NCBI GenBank assembly: GCA_019635275.1
Contig: JAHBZV010000007.1
Coordinates: 18,629 to 82,628, forward strand
Direction of reading: 5' to 3'
Source: Burkholderiaceae bacterium
GTDB taxonomy: Bacteria; Pseudomonadota; Gammaproteobacteria; Burkholderiales; Burkholderiaceae_E
DNA: 64,000 nucleotides
Part shown: piece by piece, positions 1 through 10,037 of the stretch
Layout of the letters: the number at the start of each line of letters is the position of its first letter
How positions within the stretch are numbered: the first letter of the stretch is position 1
Notes under the pieces: model-generated
What the model saw: only the letters and a program-made list of their open reading frames with translations
Told to the model about the DNA's origin: nothing
The model's database searches: none
Program-made: the position numbers and the translations under genes

Positions 1-111
1 CTCGCGCAGGTCGGCGAGCGCCGCACGCAGCGTCTCGCCCGGGAACGACACGCGCTCGCGCAGCGACAACGGCGCGGTCTGGTGGTTCAAGCCGAGCGTG
101 AGCAGTTGCAT
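1..111 (-). CDS. hemA: Glutamyl-tRNA reductase, N-terminal 37 residues (cut by window edge)
   Basis: Reverse-strand reading from 111 gives [19 protein letters not shown], the characteristic N-terminus of glutamyl-tRNA reductase (first step of C5-pathway tetrapyrrole synthesis, NADPH-dependent reduction of Glu-tRNA to glutamate-1-semialdehyde). The NHxTAPL stretch is part of the catalytic domain. The frame stays open to the left edge, so the gene continues outside the window. The start is fixed by homology; no clear Shine-Dalgarno precedes it, and a -10-like hexamer lies only about 12 nt upstream. It is not recorded by simple long-ORF calling because it is cut. Confidence 0.88.
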   Translation of the reverse strand, partial: MQLLTLGLNHQTAPLSLRERVSFPGETLRAALADLRE

Positions 112-135
112 AAGGGCTTGAATATTATCGGATTC
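112..135 (-). promoter_or_regulatory. Putative hemA -10 element (GATAAT)
   Basis: On the reverse strand GATAAT occupies 129-124, overlapping TAATAT at 127-122. That leaves 10-12 nt before the hemA ATG at 111. No convincing -35 is seen. The short distance would make the transcript leaderless or nearly so. Confidence 0.4.
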
Positions 136-178
136 TGGCGCCGCTGGCTTGATCGGAGTCACCCCCGCCGCCTGCCGC

Positions 179-1702
179 TCAGGCCGAGTGCGCGCCGAGG
201 AACAGCCGGTAGGCCGGGTGCTGGCTCTCGTCCCGGTGCGGATACCCGAGCGTGGCGAGGAACTCGCGGAACTGCTTCTTCTCGCCGGCGGGCACCTGGA
301 TGCCGACCAGGATGCGCCCGTAGTCGGCCCCGTGGTTGCGGTAGTGGAAGAGCGAGATGTTCCAGTTCGGGCTCATGCTGGACAGGAAGCGCATCAGCGC
401 GCCGGGTCGCTCCGGAAACTCGAAGCTGTACAGCAACTCGTTCCTCGCGAGCGCCGAGTGCCCGCCGACCATGTGCCGCAGGTGCAGCTTGCCCAGTTCG
501 TCGTCGGTGAGGTTAAGCGTGCGAAATCCCGCGGCCTCGAAGGCGCCGGCGATCTGCTCGGCCTCGCCCGGGCGCGAGATCTGGATGCCGACGAACACGT
601 GCGCCTGCGCCGGGTCGGCGATCCGGTAGTTGAATTCGGTGACGTTTCTCGGGCCCACCGTTTCGCAGAAGCGGCGGAAGCTGCCGCGCTCTTCGGGGAT
701 GGTCACCGCGAACACCGCCTCGCGCTTCTCGCCGATCTCGGCACGCTCCGAGACGAAGCGCAGCCGGTCGAAGTTCATGTTCGCCCCGCAGGCCACTGCC
801 ACCAGCGTCTCGTCGTGCAGCCGTTCGCGCTCGACCCAGGCCTTCAGCCCGGCGACCGACAGGGCGCCTGCCGGCTCGAGGATCGACCGGGTGTCCTGGA
901 ACACGTCCTTGATCGCTGCGCAGATCGCGTCGGTGTCCACCACCACGATGTCGTCGAGCAGCGCCCGGCACAGGCGGAAGGTCTCCTCGCCGACCTTCTT
1001 CACGGCGGTGCCGTCCGAAAACAGGCCGACGTCGTGCAGCTCGACGCGCCGGCCCGCCTTGATCGAGCGCGCCATCGCATCGGAGTCGGTGGTCTGCACA
1101 CCGATCACGCGGATCTCCGGGCGCACCTGCTTGACGTACGCGGCAATTCCGGCCGCAAGGCCGCCGCCCCCGATCGCCACGAAGACCGCGTGGATCGGCC
1201 CCTGGTGCTGGCGGAGGATCTCCATGCCGATCGTGCCCTGGCCCGCAATCACGTCGGGGTCGTCGAACGGGTGCACGAAGGTGAGCCCCTCGCGCGCCTG
1301 CAGCCCGGAGGCGGCGGCTGCGGCGTCGCTGTAGGACTCGCCGGTGAGCACGACCTCCCCGCCCAGCGCCCGCACCGCGTCGATCTTGACCTGGGGCGTG
1401 GTGACCGGCATCACGATCACGGCGCGGCAGCCGAGCCGGCGCGCGGCCAGCGCCACGCCCTGCGCGTGATTGCCGGCAGAGGCGGCGATCACGCCGCGCG
1501 CCAGCTGCTCCGGCGACAGGCGTGCCATCCGGTTGTACGCGCCGCGCAGCTTGAACGAGAACACCGGCTGCATGTCCTCGCGCTTGAGCAGCACGCGATT
1601 GGACATCCGGGCCGACAGGATGCCGGCCGTCTCGAGCGGGGTTTCCTGGGCGACGTCGTAGACCTTCGCCGTGAGGATGCGTTTCAGGTAGTCGATGGAC
1701 AT
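179..1702 (-). CDS. ilvA: Threonine ammonia-lyase, biosynthetic
   Basis: 507 aa, close to the E. coli IlvA length (514). It deaminates L-threonine to 2-oxobutanoate, the first step of isoleucine synthesis. The PLP domain spans about residues 1-320: Schiff-base lysine K51 in SFKLRGAYN, substrate loop SAGNHAQG at 75-82, and phosphate-binding GGGGLAAGI at 178-186. Residues ~330-505 form the two ACT-like regulatory repeats typical of the isoleucine-inhibited long form. The open frame extends 54 codons upstream, but [18 protein letters not shown] at 1702 matches family N-termini. Divergent from yqaA; the 111-bp gap must hold both promoters. Confidence 0.95.
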   Translation of the reverse strand: MSIDYLKRILTAKVYDVAQETPLETAGILSARMSNRVLLKREDMQPVFSFKLRGAYNRMARLSPEQLARGVIAASAGNHAQGVALAARRLGCRAVIVMPVTTPQVKIDAVRALGGEVVLTGESYSDAAAAASGLQAREGLTFVHPFDDPDVIAGQGTIGMEILRQHQGPIHAVFVAIGGGGLAAGIAAYVKQVRPEIRVIGVQTTDSDAMARSIKAGRRVELHDVGLFSDGTAVKKVGEETFRLCRALLDDIVVVDTDAICAAIKDVFQDTRSILEPAGALSVAGLKAWVERERLHDETLVAVACGANMNFDRLRFVSERAEIGEKREAVFAVTIPEERGSFRRFCETVGPRNVTEFNYRIADPAQAHVFVGIQISRPGEAEQIAGAFEAAGFRTLNLTDDELGKLHLRHMVGGHSALARNELLYSFEFPERPGALMRFLSSMSPNWNISLFHYRNHGADYGRILVGIQVPAGEKKQFREFLATLGYPHRDESQHPAYRLFLGAHSA

Positions 1703-1795
1703 GGGCCGGCAGATTCTACCGTTCCGGGCGGGCCGAAGTGCCGACTCCCGCCTGCGGCCAACGCCGCCCCGCCGCGGCGGCGCCGATCGACTCGC

Positions 1796-1804
1796 TGATA
1801 GACT
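1796..1804 (+). promoter_or_regulatory. -10-like hexamer close to the yqaA-like start
   Basis: TAGACT (1799-1804, within TGATAGACT) ends 9 nt before the ATG at 1814. No Shine-Dalgarno lies between. It is one of several sites in this window where a -10-like hexamer sits almost on the start codon. Confidence 0.35.
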
Positions 1805-1813
1805 GCTTGGCCG

Positions 1814-2311
1814 ATGGAAGCCCTGGCCCGGATCCTGCTCGACTGGTTCGCCCTGCCCGAGCACGGGCTGTCGACGATCTTCGTCGTCGCGTTCGTTTCC
1901 GCGACGCTACTGCCGATGGGCTCGGAGCCGGCGGTCTTCGGCTTCGTGAAGCTCAACCCCGATCAGTTCTGGTTGGCCGTGCTGGTGGCGACCGCCGGCA
2001 ACACGCTGGGCGGCGTCGTCGACTACTGGCTGGGCCTGGGCGCGCACGAAGCGGTGGCGCGCGGCAAGCGCACTGTCCACCTGCGGTGGCTCGAGCGGCT
2101 CGGGCCCAGGGCGCTGTTCTTCGCCTGGCTGCCTGCGGTGGGCGATCCGCTGTGCGCAGTCGCGGGCTGGTTGAAATTGCCGTTCTGGCCGAGTGTCGGC
2201 TGGATGGCGGTCGGCAAGTTCCTGCGCTACGTGCTGATGACCGCCGCGCTGATGGGCGTGCCCGATGCGTGGTGGCACGCAGTGCTGCGGCTGTTCCAGG
2301 GGGGCGGATGA
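1814..2311 (+). CDS. YqaA/DedA-like (SNARE-associated, VTT) inner-membrane protein
   Basis: 165 aa with hydrophobic segments near residues 15-38, 45-70 and 118-145. Features of the small YqaA branch of the DedA/VTT superfamily include an early SATLLPMGSEP segment, a glycine-rich TAGNTLGGVVDYWLG helix break and the AWLPAVGDPLC motif with conserved Pro/Gly/Asp in the re-entrant region. DedA-type proteins are membrane proteins thought to move lipids or support proton-motive-force homeostasis; the substrate here is unknown. It stands alone between divergent ilvA and the co-directional large oxidoreductase. Confidence 0.8.
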   Translation: MEALARILLDWFALPEHGLSTIFVVAFVSATLLPMGSEPAVFGFVKLNPDQFWLAVLVATAGNTLGGVVDYWLGLGAHEAVARGKRTVHLRWLERLGPRALFFAWLPAVGDPLCAVAGWLKLPFWPSVGWMAVGKFLRYVLMTAALMGVPDAWWHAVLRLFQGGG

Positions 2312-2357
2312 ATGGCTCGCCAGCGGCGCCGCGCCGGCTGCCGTGACCCCGCTCCGC

Positions 2358-2363
2358 TAAAAT
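2358..2363 (+). promoter_or_regulatory. -10-like TAAAAT ahead of the large oxidoreductase
   Basis: TAAAAT at 2358-2363, 10 nt before the ATG at 2374 and no Shine-Dalgarno between. It fits a sigma-70 -10 box giving a leaderless or very short-leader transcript. The -35 is not obvious. Confidence 0.4.
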
Positions 2364-2373
2364 CCCGGATTCG

Positions 2374-5300
2374 ATGAACGCCTCCCTTCCCGTCACGGCT
2401 GCCGGTACCGTTTCCGAACCGGCAGCGCCCGCCGATGCGCAGGCTGCCGGCGCCGTGCGCCTGCGCGAGATCCCCTACAACTACACGTCGTTCTCCGACC
2501 GCGAGATCGTCATCCGCCTGCTCGGTCCCGAAGGCTGGAGCATCGTCGGCGAACTGCGCGCCGAGCGGCGCACCGGGCGCTCGGCGCGGATGCTCTACGA
2601 GGTGCTGGGCGACATCTGGGTCGTGCGGCGCAATCCTTACCTGCAGGACGACCTGCTCGACAACCCGAAGCGCAGGCGGCTGCTGGTCCAGGCATTGCAT
2701 CACCGGCTGGGCGAGATCGAGAAGCGCCGCGCGCTCGACCTGAGCGCGCGCGCCGACGAGGCCGCGGGCGAGCGCAGTGCACGGGTGAGCCGGCTGCTCG
2801 AACTGGCGCGAGCAGCGGTCGCGTCGTTCGAGAGCGAATGCGAGCGCACGTCGGTGCTTCGCGCGCGCGTGCTGAGGCGCCTGTCGCGGCATACGGCGCG
2901 CGACAACATCCGCTTCGACGGCATGAGCCGGGTTTCGCACGTCACCGACGCGACCGACTGGCGCGTCGAGTATCCGTTCGTCGTGCTCACGCCCGACAGC
3001 GAGTCCGAGATCGCAGCGCTGGTCGCCGCCTGCATTGAGCTGGGCCTGACGATCATCCCGCGCGGCGGCGGCACCGGCTACACCGGCGGCGCGATTCCGC
3101 TCACGCCGATGTCGGCGGTCATCAACACCGAGAAGCTCGAGCGCCTCGGCGACGTCGAGCGCATCCGGCTGCCCGGTGTCGATCAAGAGGTGCCGACCAT
3201 CTTCGCCGAGGCCGGCGTGGTCACGCGGCGCGTGACCGACGCCGCCGACCGGGCAGCGCTGGTCTTCGCGGTCGATCCGACTTCGCTGGACGCGTCCTGC
3301 GTCGGCGGCAACATCGCGATGAACGCAGGCGGCAAGAAGGCGGTGCTGTGGGGCACGGCGCTCGACAACCTCGCCTGGTGGCGGATGGTCGATCCCGACG
3401 GCAACTGGCTCGAGGTCACGCGAGTCGGGCACAACCTGGGCAAGATCCACGAGGCGCCCACCGCCACGTTCGAGTTGAAGTGGTATGCGCCGAAGCAGCT
3501 GGCGAGCGACGGCACGATGCGCGGCGATCCGGTCCGCAGCGAGCGTCTCGACATCGAGGGACGGCGCTTCCGGAAGGCCGGGCTGGGCAAGGACGTCACC
3601 GACAAGTTCCTCGCCGGCCTGCCCGGCGTTCAGAAGGAGGGCTGCGACGGCCTGATCACGTCGGCGCGCTGGGTGCTGCACCGGATGCCGAAGTTCATCC
3701 GGACCGTCTGCCTCGAATTCTTCGGCCAGCCCAAGGACGCCGTGCCGTCGATCGTGGACATCAAGGACTGGCTCGACACGCGCCCGCACGGGGCGATCCT
3801 CGCGGGCCTCGAGCACCTCGACGAGCGCTACCTGCGCGCGGTGGGCTACACGACCAAGTCGCGGCGCGGCGGCCTGCCCAAGATGGTGCTGATCGGCGAC
3901 ATCGTCGGCGACGACGACGAGGCGGTCGCGCGTGCCGCCTCTGAAGTGGTGCGGCTGGCCAACCGGCGCAGCGGCGAGGGTTTCGTCGCGGTCTCGGCCG
4001 ACGCGCGCAAGGCATTCTGGGCCGATCGCGCGCGCACCGCCGCGATCGCGCGCCACACTAACGCGTTCAAGATCAACGAGGACGTGGTCATCCCGCTCGC
4101 GCGGATGGGCGAGTACACCGACGGCATCGAGCGCATCAACATCGAGCTGTCGACGAAGAACAAGCTGGCCGTGCTCGACGCACTCGACCGCCTGCTGGCC
4201 GACGAGGCGCACCTGCCGCGGCCCGCGGCGGGCCGCGACGAGGCCGCCGACGAGGAGATGACCGCCGAGCGGCGCCGCCATGCGCTCGAACTGGTTTCGT
4301 CGACGCGCCGGCGCTGGCGCCTGCTGCTCGATCGCATCGACGAGCCGCTCGCGCCGCTGCGCGACGCGCTCGGCGGCGTCGGCCTCGGCCACCTGCGCGG
4401 CGCACTCGACGAGCGCCTCGCGCAGGAGCCCGACGCGACGCTGTTCCGCGTGCTGCAGGACCGCACGATCCGCGTGTCCTGGAAGGCGGAGGTGCGCGCG
4501 CCGCTCGAGAAGATCTTCTCGGGACTCGCCTTCGCGCCGCTGCTCGATGCCGTCGACGCGATCCACCGCAAGGTGCTGCGCGGGCGCGTGTTCGTCGCAC
4601 TGCACATGCATGCCGGCGACGGCAACGTGCACACGAACATCCCGGTGAACTCCGACGACTACGCGATGCTCAAGGAGGCCGAGGCCGCGGTGGCGCGCAT
4701 CATGGCGCTGGCACGCTCGCTCGACGGCGTGATCTCGGGCGAACACGGCATCGGCATCACCAAGCTCGAGTTCCTGACCAGCGACGAGGTGGCCGATTTC
4801 CGCGCCTACAAGCGGCGCATCGACCCGGAGGGGCGATTCAACCGCGGCAAGCTGCTCGACGATCCCGAGCTTCCGGGAGACCTGCGCAACGCGTACACGC
4901 CGAGCTTCGGGCTGATGGGTGCCGAATCGCTGATCCTGCAGCAGTCCGACATCGGCTCGATCGCCGATTCGGTGCGCAACTGCCTGCGCTGCGGCAAGTG
5001 CAAGCCGGTCTGCGCCACGCACGTACCGCGGGCGAACCTGCTCTATTCGCCGCGCAACAAGATCCTCGCGACGTCGCTGCTCGTCGAGGCGTTCCTGTAC
5101 GAGGAGCAGACGCGGCGCGGCGTGTCGATCCGGCACTGGGACGAGTTCTCCGACGTGGCCGACCACTGCACCGTCTGCCACAAGTGCCTGACGCCGTGCC
5201 CGGTCGACATCGACTTCGGCGACGTGTCGATGAACATGCGCAACCTGCTGCGCAAGATGGGCCGCAAGAAGTTCAATCCCGGCAACGCCGCCGCGATGTT

Positions 5301-6447
5301 CTTCCTGAATGCCACCGATCCCGACACGATCCGCGCCACGCGCGCGGCGATGGTCGGCATCGGCTATCGCGCGCAGCGGCTGGCCGCCGACCTCCTCCGG
5401 CGGCTGGCCAGGGAGCAGACGCGCCGGCCGCCGGCGACGGTCGGCAAGGCGCCGCTGAAGGAGCAGGTGATCCACTTCGTCAACAAGAAGATGCCGGGCA
5501 ACCTGCCGACGAGGACGGCGCGCGCGCTGCTCGACATCGAGGACCACCGCTACGTGCCGATCATCCGCGATCCGCAGTCGACGAGCGTCGACGCCGAAGC
5601 GGTGTTCTACTTCCCGGGCTGCGGCTCCGAACGACTGTTTTCGCAGGTCGGGCTGGCCACGCAGGCGATGCTCTGGCACGTCGGCGTGCAGACCGTGCTG
5701 CCGCCCGGCTACCTGTGCTGCGGCTATCCGCAGCGCGGCTCGGGCCAGTACGACAAGGCGGAAAAGATCATCACCGACAACCGCGTGCTGTTCCACCGCG
5801 TGGCCAACACGCTGAACTACCTGGACATCCGGACGGTGGTCGTCAGCTGCGGCACCTGCTACGACCAGCTGCAGGGGTACCAGTTCGACCGGATCTTCCC
5901 GGGCTGCCGGATCGTCGACATCCACGAGTTCCTGATGGAGAAGGGCGTTCGCCTCGACGGCGTGACCGGCGCGCGCTACATGTACCACGACCCCTGCCAC
6001 AGTCCGATCAAGGAATACGCGCCGCTGAAGGTCGTCAATGCGCTGATCAACGACTCGCTGAACGGGCGGGTCGAGAAGAACGACCGCTGTTGCGGCGAGT
6101 CCGGCACGCTGGCGGTGTCGCGGCCCGACATCAGCACGCAGGTGCGTTTCCGCAAGGAAGAGGAGATGCGCCGCGGCGCCGATGCGCTGCGCGCGCTGCC
6201 GGTGGTGGCCGCCGCAGGCGACGCCGGGGCTGCGGCTGCGGGCGCGCCGGGCGGCTTTGCGGGGCCGGTGAAGGTGCTGACCTCGTGCCCGTCGTGCCTG
6301 CAGGGCCTGTCGCGTTACGAGGAAGACGCCGGCGTCGAGGCCGACTACGTCGTCGTCGAGCTCGCGCGGCACATCCTGGGCGAGGGCTGGCTGCAGGACT
6401 ACGTGCGTCGCGCCAACGATGGCGGCATCGAGCGCGTCCTGGTCTGA
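2374..6447 (+). CDS. DUF3683 / FAD-linked oxidase / Fe-S giant oxidoreductase
   Basis: 1357 aa fused dehydrogenase. Order: DUF3683-like N-terminus (about 25-170), FAD-binding type 4 domain (about 200-370, with [15 protein letters not shown]), FAD-oxidase C-terminal region (about 550-840, with [14 protein letters not shown] and the [10 protein letters not shown] motif), then two ferredoxin-type clusters ([11 protein letters not shown] near 869, [14 protein letters not shown] near 931). Two CCG domains end it (CCGYPQR near 1114, CCGESGT near 1239). This resembles GlpC/LldE- and D-lactate dehydrogenase-type oxidoreductases joined in one chain. The substrate is unknown; a 2-hydroxy acid is the family expectation. 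Next to a HIT protein, as is usual in Burkholderiales. Confidence 0.88.
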   Translation: MNASLPVTAAGTVSEPAAPADAQAAGAVRLREIPYNYTSFSDREIVIRLLGPEGWSIVGELRAERRTGRSARMLYEVLGDIWVVRRNPYLQDDLLDNPKRRRLLVQALHHRLGEIEKRRALDLSARADEAAGERSARVSRLLELARAAVASFESECERTSVLRARVLRRLSRHTARDNIRFDGMSRVSHVTDATDWRVEYPFVVLTPDSESEIAALVAACIELGLTIIPRGGGTGYTGGAIPLTPMSAVINTEKLERLGDVERIRLPGVDQEVPTIFAEAGVVTRRVTDAADRAALVFAVDPTSLDASCVGGNIAMNAGGKKAVLWGTALDNLAWWRMVDPDGNWLEVTRVGHNLGKIHEAPTATFELKWYAPKQLASDGTMRGDPVRSERLDIEGRRFRKAGLGKDVTDKFLAGLPGVQKEGCDGLITSARWVLHRMPKFIRTVCLEFFGQPKDAVPSIVDIKDWLDTRPHGAILAGLEHLDERYLRAVGYTTKSRRGGLPKMVLIGDIVGDDDEAVARAASEVVRLANRRSGEGFVAVSADARKAFWADRARTAAIARHTNAFKINEDVVIPLARMGEYTDGIERINIELSTKNKLAVLDALDRLLADEAHLPRPAAGRDEAADEEMTAERRRHALELVSSTRRRWRLLLDRIDEPLAPLRDALGGVGLGHLRGALDERLAQEPDATLFRVLQDRTIRVSWKAEVRAPLEKIFSGLAFAPLLDAVDAIHRKVLRGRVFVALHMHAGDGNVHTNIPVNSDDYAMLKEAEAAVARIMALARSLDGVISGEHGIGITKLEFLTSDEVADFRAYKRRIDPEGRFNRGKLLDDPELPGDLRNAYTPSFGLMGAESLILQQSDIGSIADSVRNCLRCGKCKPVCATHVPRANLLYSPRNKILATSLLVEAFLYEEQTRRGVSIRHWDEFSDVADHCTVCHKCLTPCPVDIDFGDVSMNMRNLLRKMGRKKFNPGNAAAMFFLNATDPDTIRATRAAMVGIGYRAQRLAADLLRRLAREQTRRPPATVGKAPLKEQVIHFVNKKMPGNLPTRTARALLDIEDHRYVPIIRDPQSTSVDAEAVFYFPGCGSERLFSQVGLATQAMLWHVGVQTVLPPGYLCCGYPQRGSGQYDKAEKIITDNRVLFHRVANTLNYLDIRTVVVSCGTCYDQLQGYQFDRIFPGCRIVDIHEFLMEKGVRLDGVTGARYMYHDPCHSPIKEYAPLKVVNALINDSLNGRVEKNDRCCGESGTLAVSRPDISTQVRFRKEEEMRRGADALRALPVVAAAGDAGAAAAGAPGGFAGPVKVLTSCPSCLQGLSRYEEDAGVEADYVVVELARHILGEGWLQDYVRRANDGGIERVLV

Positions 6448-6466
6448 CGGCGCGGCACGCCCGACG

Positions 6467-6916
6467 ATGGACGACGGCCCGAACCCCGATCGCGGCTGCG
6501 CGCTGTGTGCGGCCGACGGCGGCGAGCCGGTCGTGCGCGCGCAGGCGTGGCGGATCGTGCTGGCCGGCGATCCCGACTACCCGGCCTTCACGCGGGTGAT
6601 CTGGAACGCGCACGTCGCCGAGATGAGCGAGCTCGGCCGCGCCGATCGCGACGAACTGATGCGCGTGGTGCTCGCCGTCGAGGAGGTGCAGCGCGCGTCG
6701 CTGTCTCCGGACAAGGTCAATCTCGCGAGCTTCGGCAACGTGGTCGCGCATCTTCACTGGCATGTCGTTCCGCGCTGGCGCGACGACCGCCATTTTCCCG
6801 AGCCGGTGTGGGGCCGTCCCGCGAGCGGGCGCGACCCGGCCGTCGAGGCGAGGCGCGCATCGGTGGCAGCGCGCATCCCTGCGTATCTCGAGGAGCTCAG
6901 GCGCCGACTGGGCTGA
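6467..6916 (+). CDS. HIT family nucleotide-binding protein
   Basis: 149 aa with the histidine-triad signature HLHWHVVPR near residues 95-103, the H-x-H-x-H-x-x nucleotidyl hydrolase/transferase active site. An N-terminal CALC pair may bind metal, as in some HIT proteins. The ATG at 6467 is chosen over an in-frame one at 6419, which overlaps the previous gene's last codons; MDDGPNPDRGCALC is a sensible N-terminus. It lies 19 nt after the large oxidoreductase and is probably co-transcribed. Specific substrate unknown. Confidence 0.85.
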   Translation: MDDGPNPDRGCALCAADGGEPVVRAQAWRIVLAGDPDYPAFTRVIWNAHVAEMSELGRADRDELMRVVLAVEEVQRASLSPDKVNLASFGNVVAHLHWHVVPRWRDDRHFPEPVWGRPASGRDPAVEARRASVAARIPAYLEELRRRLG

Positions 6917-7065
6917 TCGGCCGCAGCAGGGGGCCGACCGACGGTGCGCCGCCGGTCGGCCTGAGCCCACCGTTCGTCCCGCGGGGCGCCGCGGCGTGCA
7001 GCAGTGCCGATCCGGCAGGCGCGCGGCGGCGCACACTGGCACCCTCAGCGATCGAAAAGGCTGCC

Positions 7066-8718
7066 ATGAGCGTTGGATCGGACCCGGTTCTCGCGCGCGT
7101 TCGCGACGCGACTTCCTGCCGGCAGTGGCTCGGCGAGTTGCCCGCCGGGGCGGCCGAACGTCTTTCGGCCATCGGCGGGCTGATGGCCCAACTGGCCCGT
7201 CCGGGCATCGAGCCCGATCCGCTGTTCGAGGTGCTCGAGCAGGTGCGCATCGAGCAGGTACGCGCGATCGATCGCTGGCTCGCGCCGCTGGTCGTCCGCC
7301 CGGTGCCCTATGCGGAGTCGGAGTGGGAGCGGCTCGCCAGTGCGTTGTCCAGCCTTCGCGCGAGCCGCGACCTCTTCAAGCGTGCCTACTCGGCGATGCT
7401 GGGCAGGCACGGCGACGACACCCGGTCGATCATCCCCGGCGCGACCAACGCGCTGCGCGTCGCGATGCCGCTGGCGCGCGCGCTCGATGCGCAGGCGCGC
7501 ATCGTCTCGCTGCTCCTTCGTCATCGCTGCGCGCCGCTCGCCGCGGATTGGGATGCGCTGTGCGTGCTCGCCCGGCACATGCGCCGCACGACGTTCCAGG
7601 ACGAGACGTTGCTCGACGAGGTGCCGCTGGTCAAGCCGATGACGGCCCGCGCACTGTTCGTCTATCCGCTGCTTCTGCAGGCGGCGGCGCTGCCGTCGCG
7701 CGTTCCCGCGGAAAGCGACTTCGCCGACCGGCTCGCCAGCCGGCTCGCCGCCAAGGTCGGGTACCGGATCGACCACGGCGCGCCCGAAGACAACCCGTAC
7801 GGCCCGACTTTCGCGCTCACGCCCGAGCACGCCGTACGATTCGACGCCCACCGCTTGCCCGCGAGCATCGCGCGCCGGCGCCAGCAGTGGCTCGCGGCGG
7901 TGGGCGAATCGCCGTCGCGCAAGTCGATGCCGCTCGCCGAGAGCGCCACGCACGCGCTGCTAGAAGACCTCGAGCGGCGCTGGACCGGCGCCTCGCTGTT
8001 CGTCGCGCCGGGCGCCGCCGGCGCCGACGCCGCGCCGACCGCGCGGCTGCGCTTCGGCCTGCCGCGCATCCACGCTGCCGACATGCAGGCGAGGCCGGAC
8101 GTACGCGCGCAGGAGGGGGCAGCCGATGCGCCGTACGAGTACGGCGGGCGCTGGGAGCAGAACACCATCATGCGGCTCGCGCTCGGCAGCGACGTCGATC
8201 GACGCAATCCGGCGGCACTGGTCATGGCCGAGGGCGAGACGGTCGACCATGTCGAGACGGCCCCGGGCGCGCGGATATCGTTCGTGCGCCACGGTTCGAC
8301 GCCGCGCGCCGAGCTCGGCGCGCTGGTGGCGATCGCGCCGGCGACGGGCTTGTCGCTCGCGACGATCGAGTCGATCGAGCAGATTCCCGAGCCCGACCAC
8401 TCGCGCTCGAGCGGGCAGCGGATCACGACGCGCTGCTGGCCGGGCAAGCCGGTGCCGGCAGGCGTGAAGATCGGCGAGGCCCTGTCCTTCATCGACGCCT
8501 GGCTGCTGCCGGGCGATGCCGCCGTGGGCGAATTGCCCAGCCTGCTCGTCGCGCCCGGTCGCGCGCACGCCGGAGCGCGCGCGGTGCTTCGCGAACCCGA
8601 GCGCGACGTGCCGATCCGCTTCGCTTCGCTGATCGAGCGGGGGCCGGGCTACGAGCGGCTGTCGCTGCGAATCGAAAGCCCGCGACCGTCGAGGGGACCC
8701 GCCGGCGAATTCAGCTAA
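7066..8718 (+). CDS. Hypothetical protein, 550 aa, no recognised domain
   Basis: The start MSVGSDPVLARVRDAT at 7066 follows about 150 nt without coding; the open frame runs further upstream but there it only shadows the HIT gene. Residues ~1-330 look alpha-helical and rich in Leu/Ala/Arg (long helical bundle). Residues ~350-545 contain beta-rich stretches such as GARISFVRHGSTP and LGALVAIAP that could form a small barrel (PilZ-like is possible but unproven). No signal peptide or membrane segment. It interrupts the usual HIT-DUF971-ubiE neighbourhood. I do not recognise its function. Confidence 0.7.
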   Translation: MSVGSDPVLARVRDATSCRQWLGELPAGAAERLSAIGGLMAQLARPGIEPDPLFEVLEQVRIEQVRAIDRWLAPLVVRPVPYAESEWERLASALSSLRASRDLFKRAYSAMLGRHGDDTRSIIPGATNALRVAMPLARALDAQARIVSLLLRHRCAPLAADWDALCVLARHMRRTTFQDETLLDEVPLVKPMTARALFVYPLLLQAAALPSRVPAESDFADRLASRLAAKVGYRIDHGAPEDNPYGPTFALTPEHAVRFDAHRLPASIARRRQQWLAAVGESPSRKSMPLAESATHALLEDLERRWTGASLFVAPGAAGADAAPTARLRFGLPRIHAADMQARPDVRAQEGAADAPYEYGGRWEQNTIMRLALGSDVDRRNPAALVMAEGETVDHVETAPGARISFVRHGSTPRAELGALVAIAPATGLSLATIESIEQIPEPDHSRSSGQRITTRCWPGKPVPAGVKIGEALSFIDAWLLPGDAAVGELPSLLVAPGRAHAGARAVLREPERDVPIRFASLIERGPGYERLSLRIESPRPSRGPAGEFS

Positions 8719-8721
8719 CAT
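8716..8721 (+). promoter_or_regulatory. -10-like TAACAT overlapping the preceding stop codon
   Basis: TAACAT begins at the TAA stop of the 550-aa gene. An in-frame ATG for the DUF971 gene lies 8 nt downstream (8730), the preferred one at 8775. Weak evidence for an internal promoter. Confidence 0.25.
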
Positions 8722-8774
8722 CGCGCCTGATGCCGGGCCCTTCCGCCCGGAGCAGATCAGGCTGCGATCCACCC

Positions 8775-9191
8775 ATGGCTGGTTCCGATTCCACTGGCGC
8801 GTCGCCGACGCGCGTCGTCGTCCATCAGGGCTCGCGCGTCCTCGAGATCGAGTTCTCCGACGGCAAGCTGTTCCGGCTGCCGTTCGAGTTCCTGCGCGTT
8901 CATTCGCCGTCGGCCGAGGTGCGCGGCCACGGCCCCGGCCAGGAGACGCTGCAGACCGGAAAGGCCGACGTCGGCATCGACTCGGTCGAGTCGGTCGGCC
9001 ACTACGCAATCCAGCCGCAGTTCAGCGACGGCCACAACACCGGCATCTACGCTTGGGACTACCTGTACTGGCTGGGCGAGAACCAGGAGCCGCTGTGGCA
9101 GCAGTACCTGGCCAGGCTCGAGGCGGCGGGTGCCAGCCGCCACGCGGCCGCGCCGATCCATTCCACCGCCGCGAAGCGCCCGAAGGGCTGA
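8775..9191 (+). CDS. DUF971 protein (gamma-butyrobetaine hydroxylase-like N-terminal domain)
   Basis: 138 aa. The core from about residue 15 ([20 protein letters not shown]) through [18 protein letters not shown] is the small DUF971/GBBH-like_N fold. This fold is found alone in bacteria and at the N-terminus of gamma-butyrobetaine hydroxylase, where it binds a structural metal; the stand-alone protein has been linked to Fe-S/iron handling but its role is unsettled. ATG 8775 places 14 residues before the domain, as in homologues; ATG 8730 (15 residues longer) is the alternative. Followed after 16 nt by ubiE. Confidence 0.85.
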   Translation: MAGSDSTGASPTRVVVHQGSRVLEIEFSDGKLFRLPFEFLRVHSPSAEVRGHGPGQETLQTGKADVGIDSVESVGHYAIQPQFSDGHNTGIYAWDYLYWLGENQEPLWQQYLARLEAAGASRHAAAPIHSTAAKRPKG

Positions 9192-9207
9192 GTGCACCGG
9201 CGCGCCG

Positions 9208-9948
9208 ATGAGCGATCCGCGTACCACCCACTTCGGCTACGAGACCGTCGACGAGGCGTCGAAGGCGGCACGCGTGGCCGGCGTCTTCCATTCGGTGGCG
9301 GCCCGCTACGACCTGATGAACGACCTGATGTCGGCGGGGCTGCACCGCATCTGGAAGGCGTTCACGATCGGGCAGGCGGCGGTGCGTCCGGGCATGCGCG
9401 TGCTCGACGTCGCCGGCGGAACGGGCGACCTCGCACGCGCATTCGCGCGCCGCGTCGGGGCGCAGGGCGAGGTCTGGCTCACCGACATCAACGGCTCGAT
9501 GCTCACCGTCGGGCGCGACCGCCTGGTCGACGACGGTTGCCTTCAGCCGGCCGTGCAGTGCGACGCCGAGGCGCTGCCGTTCCCCGACGGCTACTTCGAC
9601 CGCGTCACGGTCGCCTTCGGCCTGCGCAACATGACGCACAAGGAGCGCGCGCTGGCCGAGATGCGCCGCGTGCTCAAGCCGGGAGGTCGCCTGCTGGTGC
9701 TCGAGTTCTCGCAGGTGCGTAAGGCACTGGCCCCGCTGTACGACATCTACTCGTTCTCGGTGTTGCCGTGGCTCGGAAAGCGCGTCGCCGGCGACGAGGC
9801 CAGCTATCGATACCTGGCCGAGTCGATCCGGATGCACCCGGACCAGGAAACGCTGAAGACGATGATGGAGGAGGCGGGCTTCTCGCGCGTGCGCTATTTC
9901 AACCTCACCGGCGGCGTCGTCGCGCTGCACGAGGGGTTCAGGCCTTGA
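9208..9948 (+). CDS. ubiE: Ubiquinone/menaquinone C-methyltransferase
   Basis: 246 aa class I SAM methyltransferase. SAM motif I is [10 protein letters not shown] at 66-75; [21 protein letters not shown] (residues 30-50) and the motif [10 protein letters not shown] are diagnostic of UbiE/COQ5. It methylates the benzoquinol ring (2-methoxy to 2-methoxy-5-methyl) in ubiquinone synthesis. Homology favours [16 protein letters not shown] as the N-terminus over the ATG at 9130, which lies inside the DUF971 gene. Upstream of a Tim44-like gene and ubiJ, the usual betaproteobacterial ubiquinone block. Confidence 0.96.
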   Translation: MSDPRTTHFGYETVDEASKAARVAGVFHSVAARYDLMNDLMSAGLHRIWKAFTIGQAAVRPGMRVLDVAGGTGDLARAFARRVGAQGEVWLTDINGSMLTVGRDRLVDDGCLQPAVQCDAEALPFPDGYFDRVTVAFGLRNMTHKERALAEMRRVLKPGGRLLVLEFSQVRKALAPLYDIYSFSVLPWLGKRVAGDEASYRYLAESIRMHPDQETLKTMMEEAGFSRVRYFNLTGGVVALHEGFRP

Positions 9949-9982
9949 TGGCCTAGCCGCGGGTTTGCCCGTGTTGGTTTTC

Positions 9983-9997
9983 GGGGTCTTCGACCCC
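9983..9997 (+). terminator. Stem-loop after ubiE, weak terminator candidate
   Basis: GGGGTC-TTC-GACCCC forms a perfect 6-bp stem with a 3-nt loop 34 nt after the ubiE stop. No U-tract follows, so intrinsic termination is doubtful; it may only attenuate or stabilise the 3' end. Confidence 0.3.
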
Positions 9998-10037
9998 ACT
10001 ATCGGGTCGTCGGAACGGCCCTGACTGCGGAGTGTCC

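Noticed and set aside
149-1798. 549-codon frame antisense to ilvA
   Set aside because: Shadow of ilvA; no homology-like segments.
2227-6372. 1381-codon open frame antisense to the large oxidoreductase
   Set aside because: It mirrors the codon pattern of the sense gene in GC-rich DNA, has Arg/Ala/His-rich composition and no motif. The sense strand carries clear FAD and Fe-S motifs.
9983-9997. Strong terminator after ubiE
   Set aside because: The hairpin is perfect but lacks a U-tract; kept only as a weak candidate.
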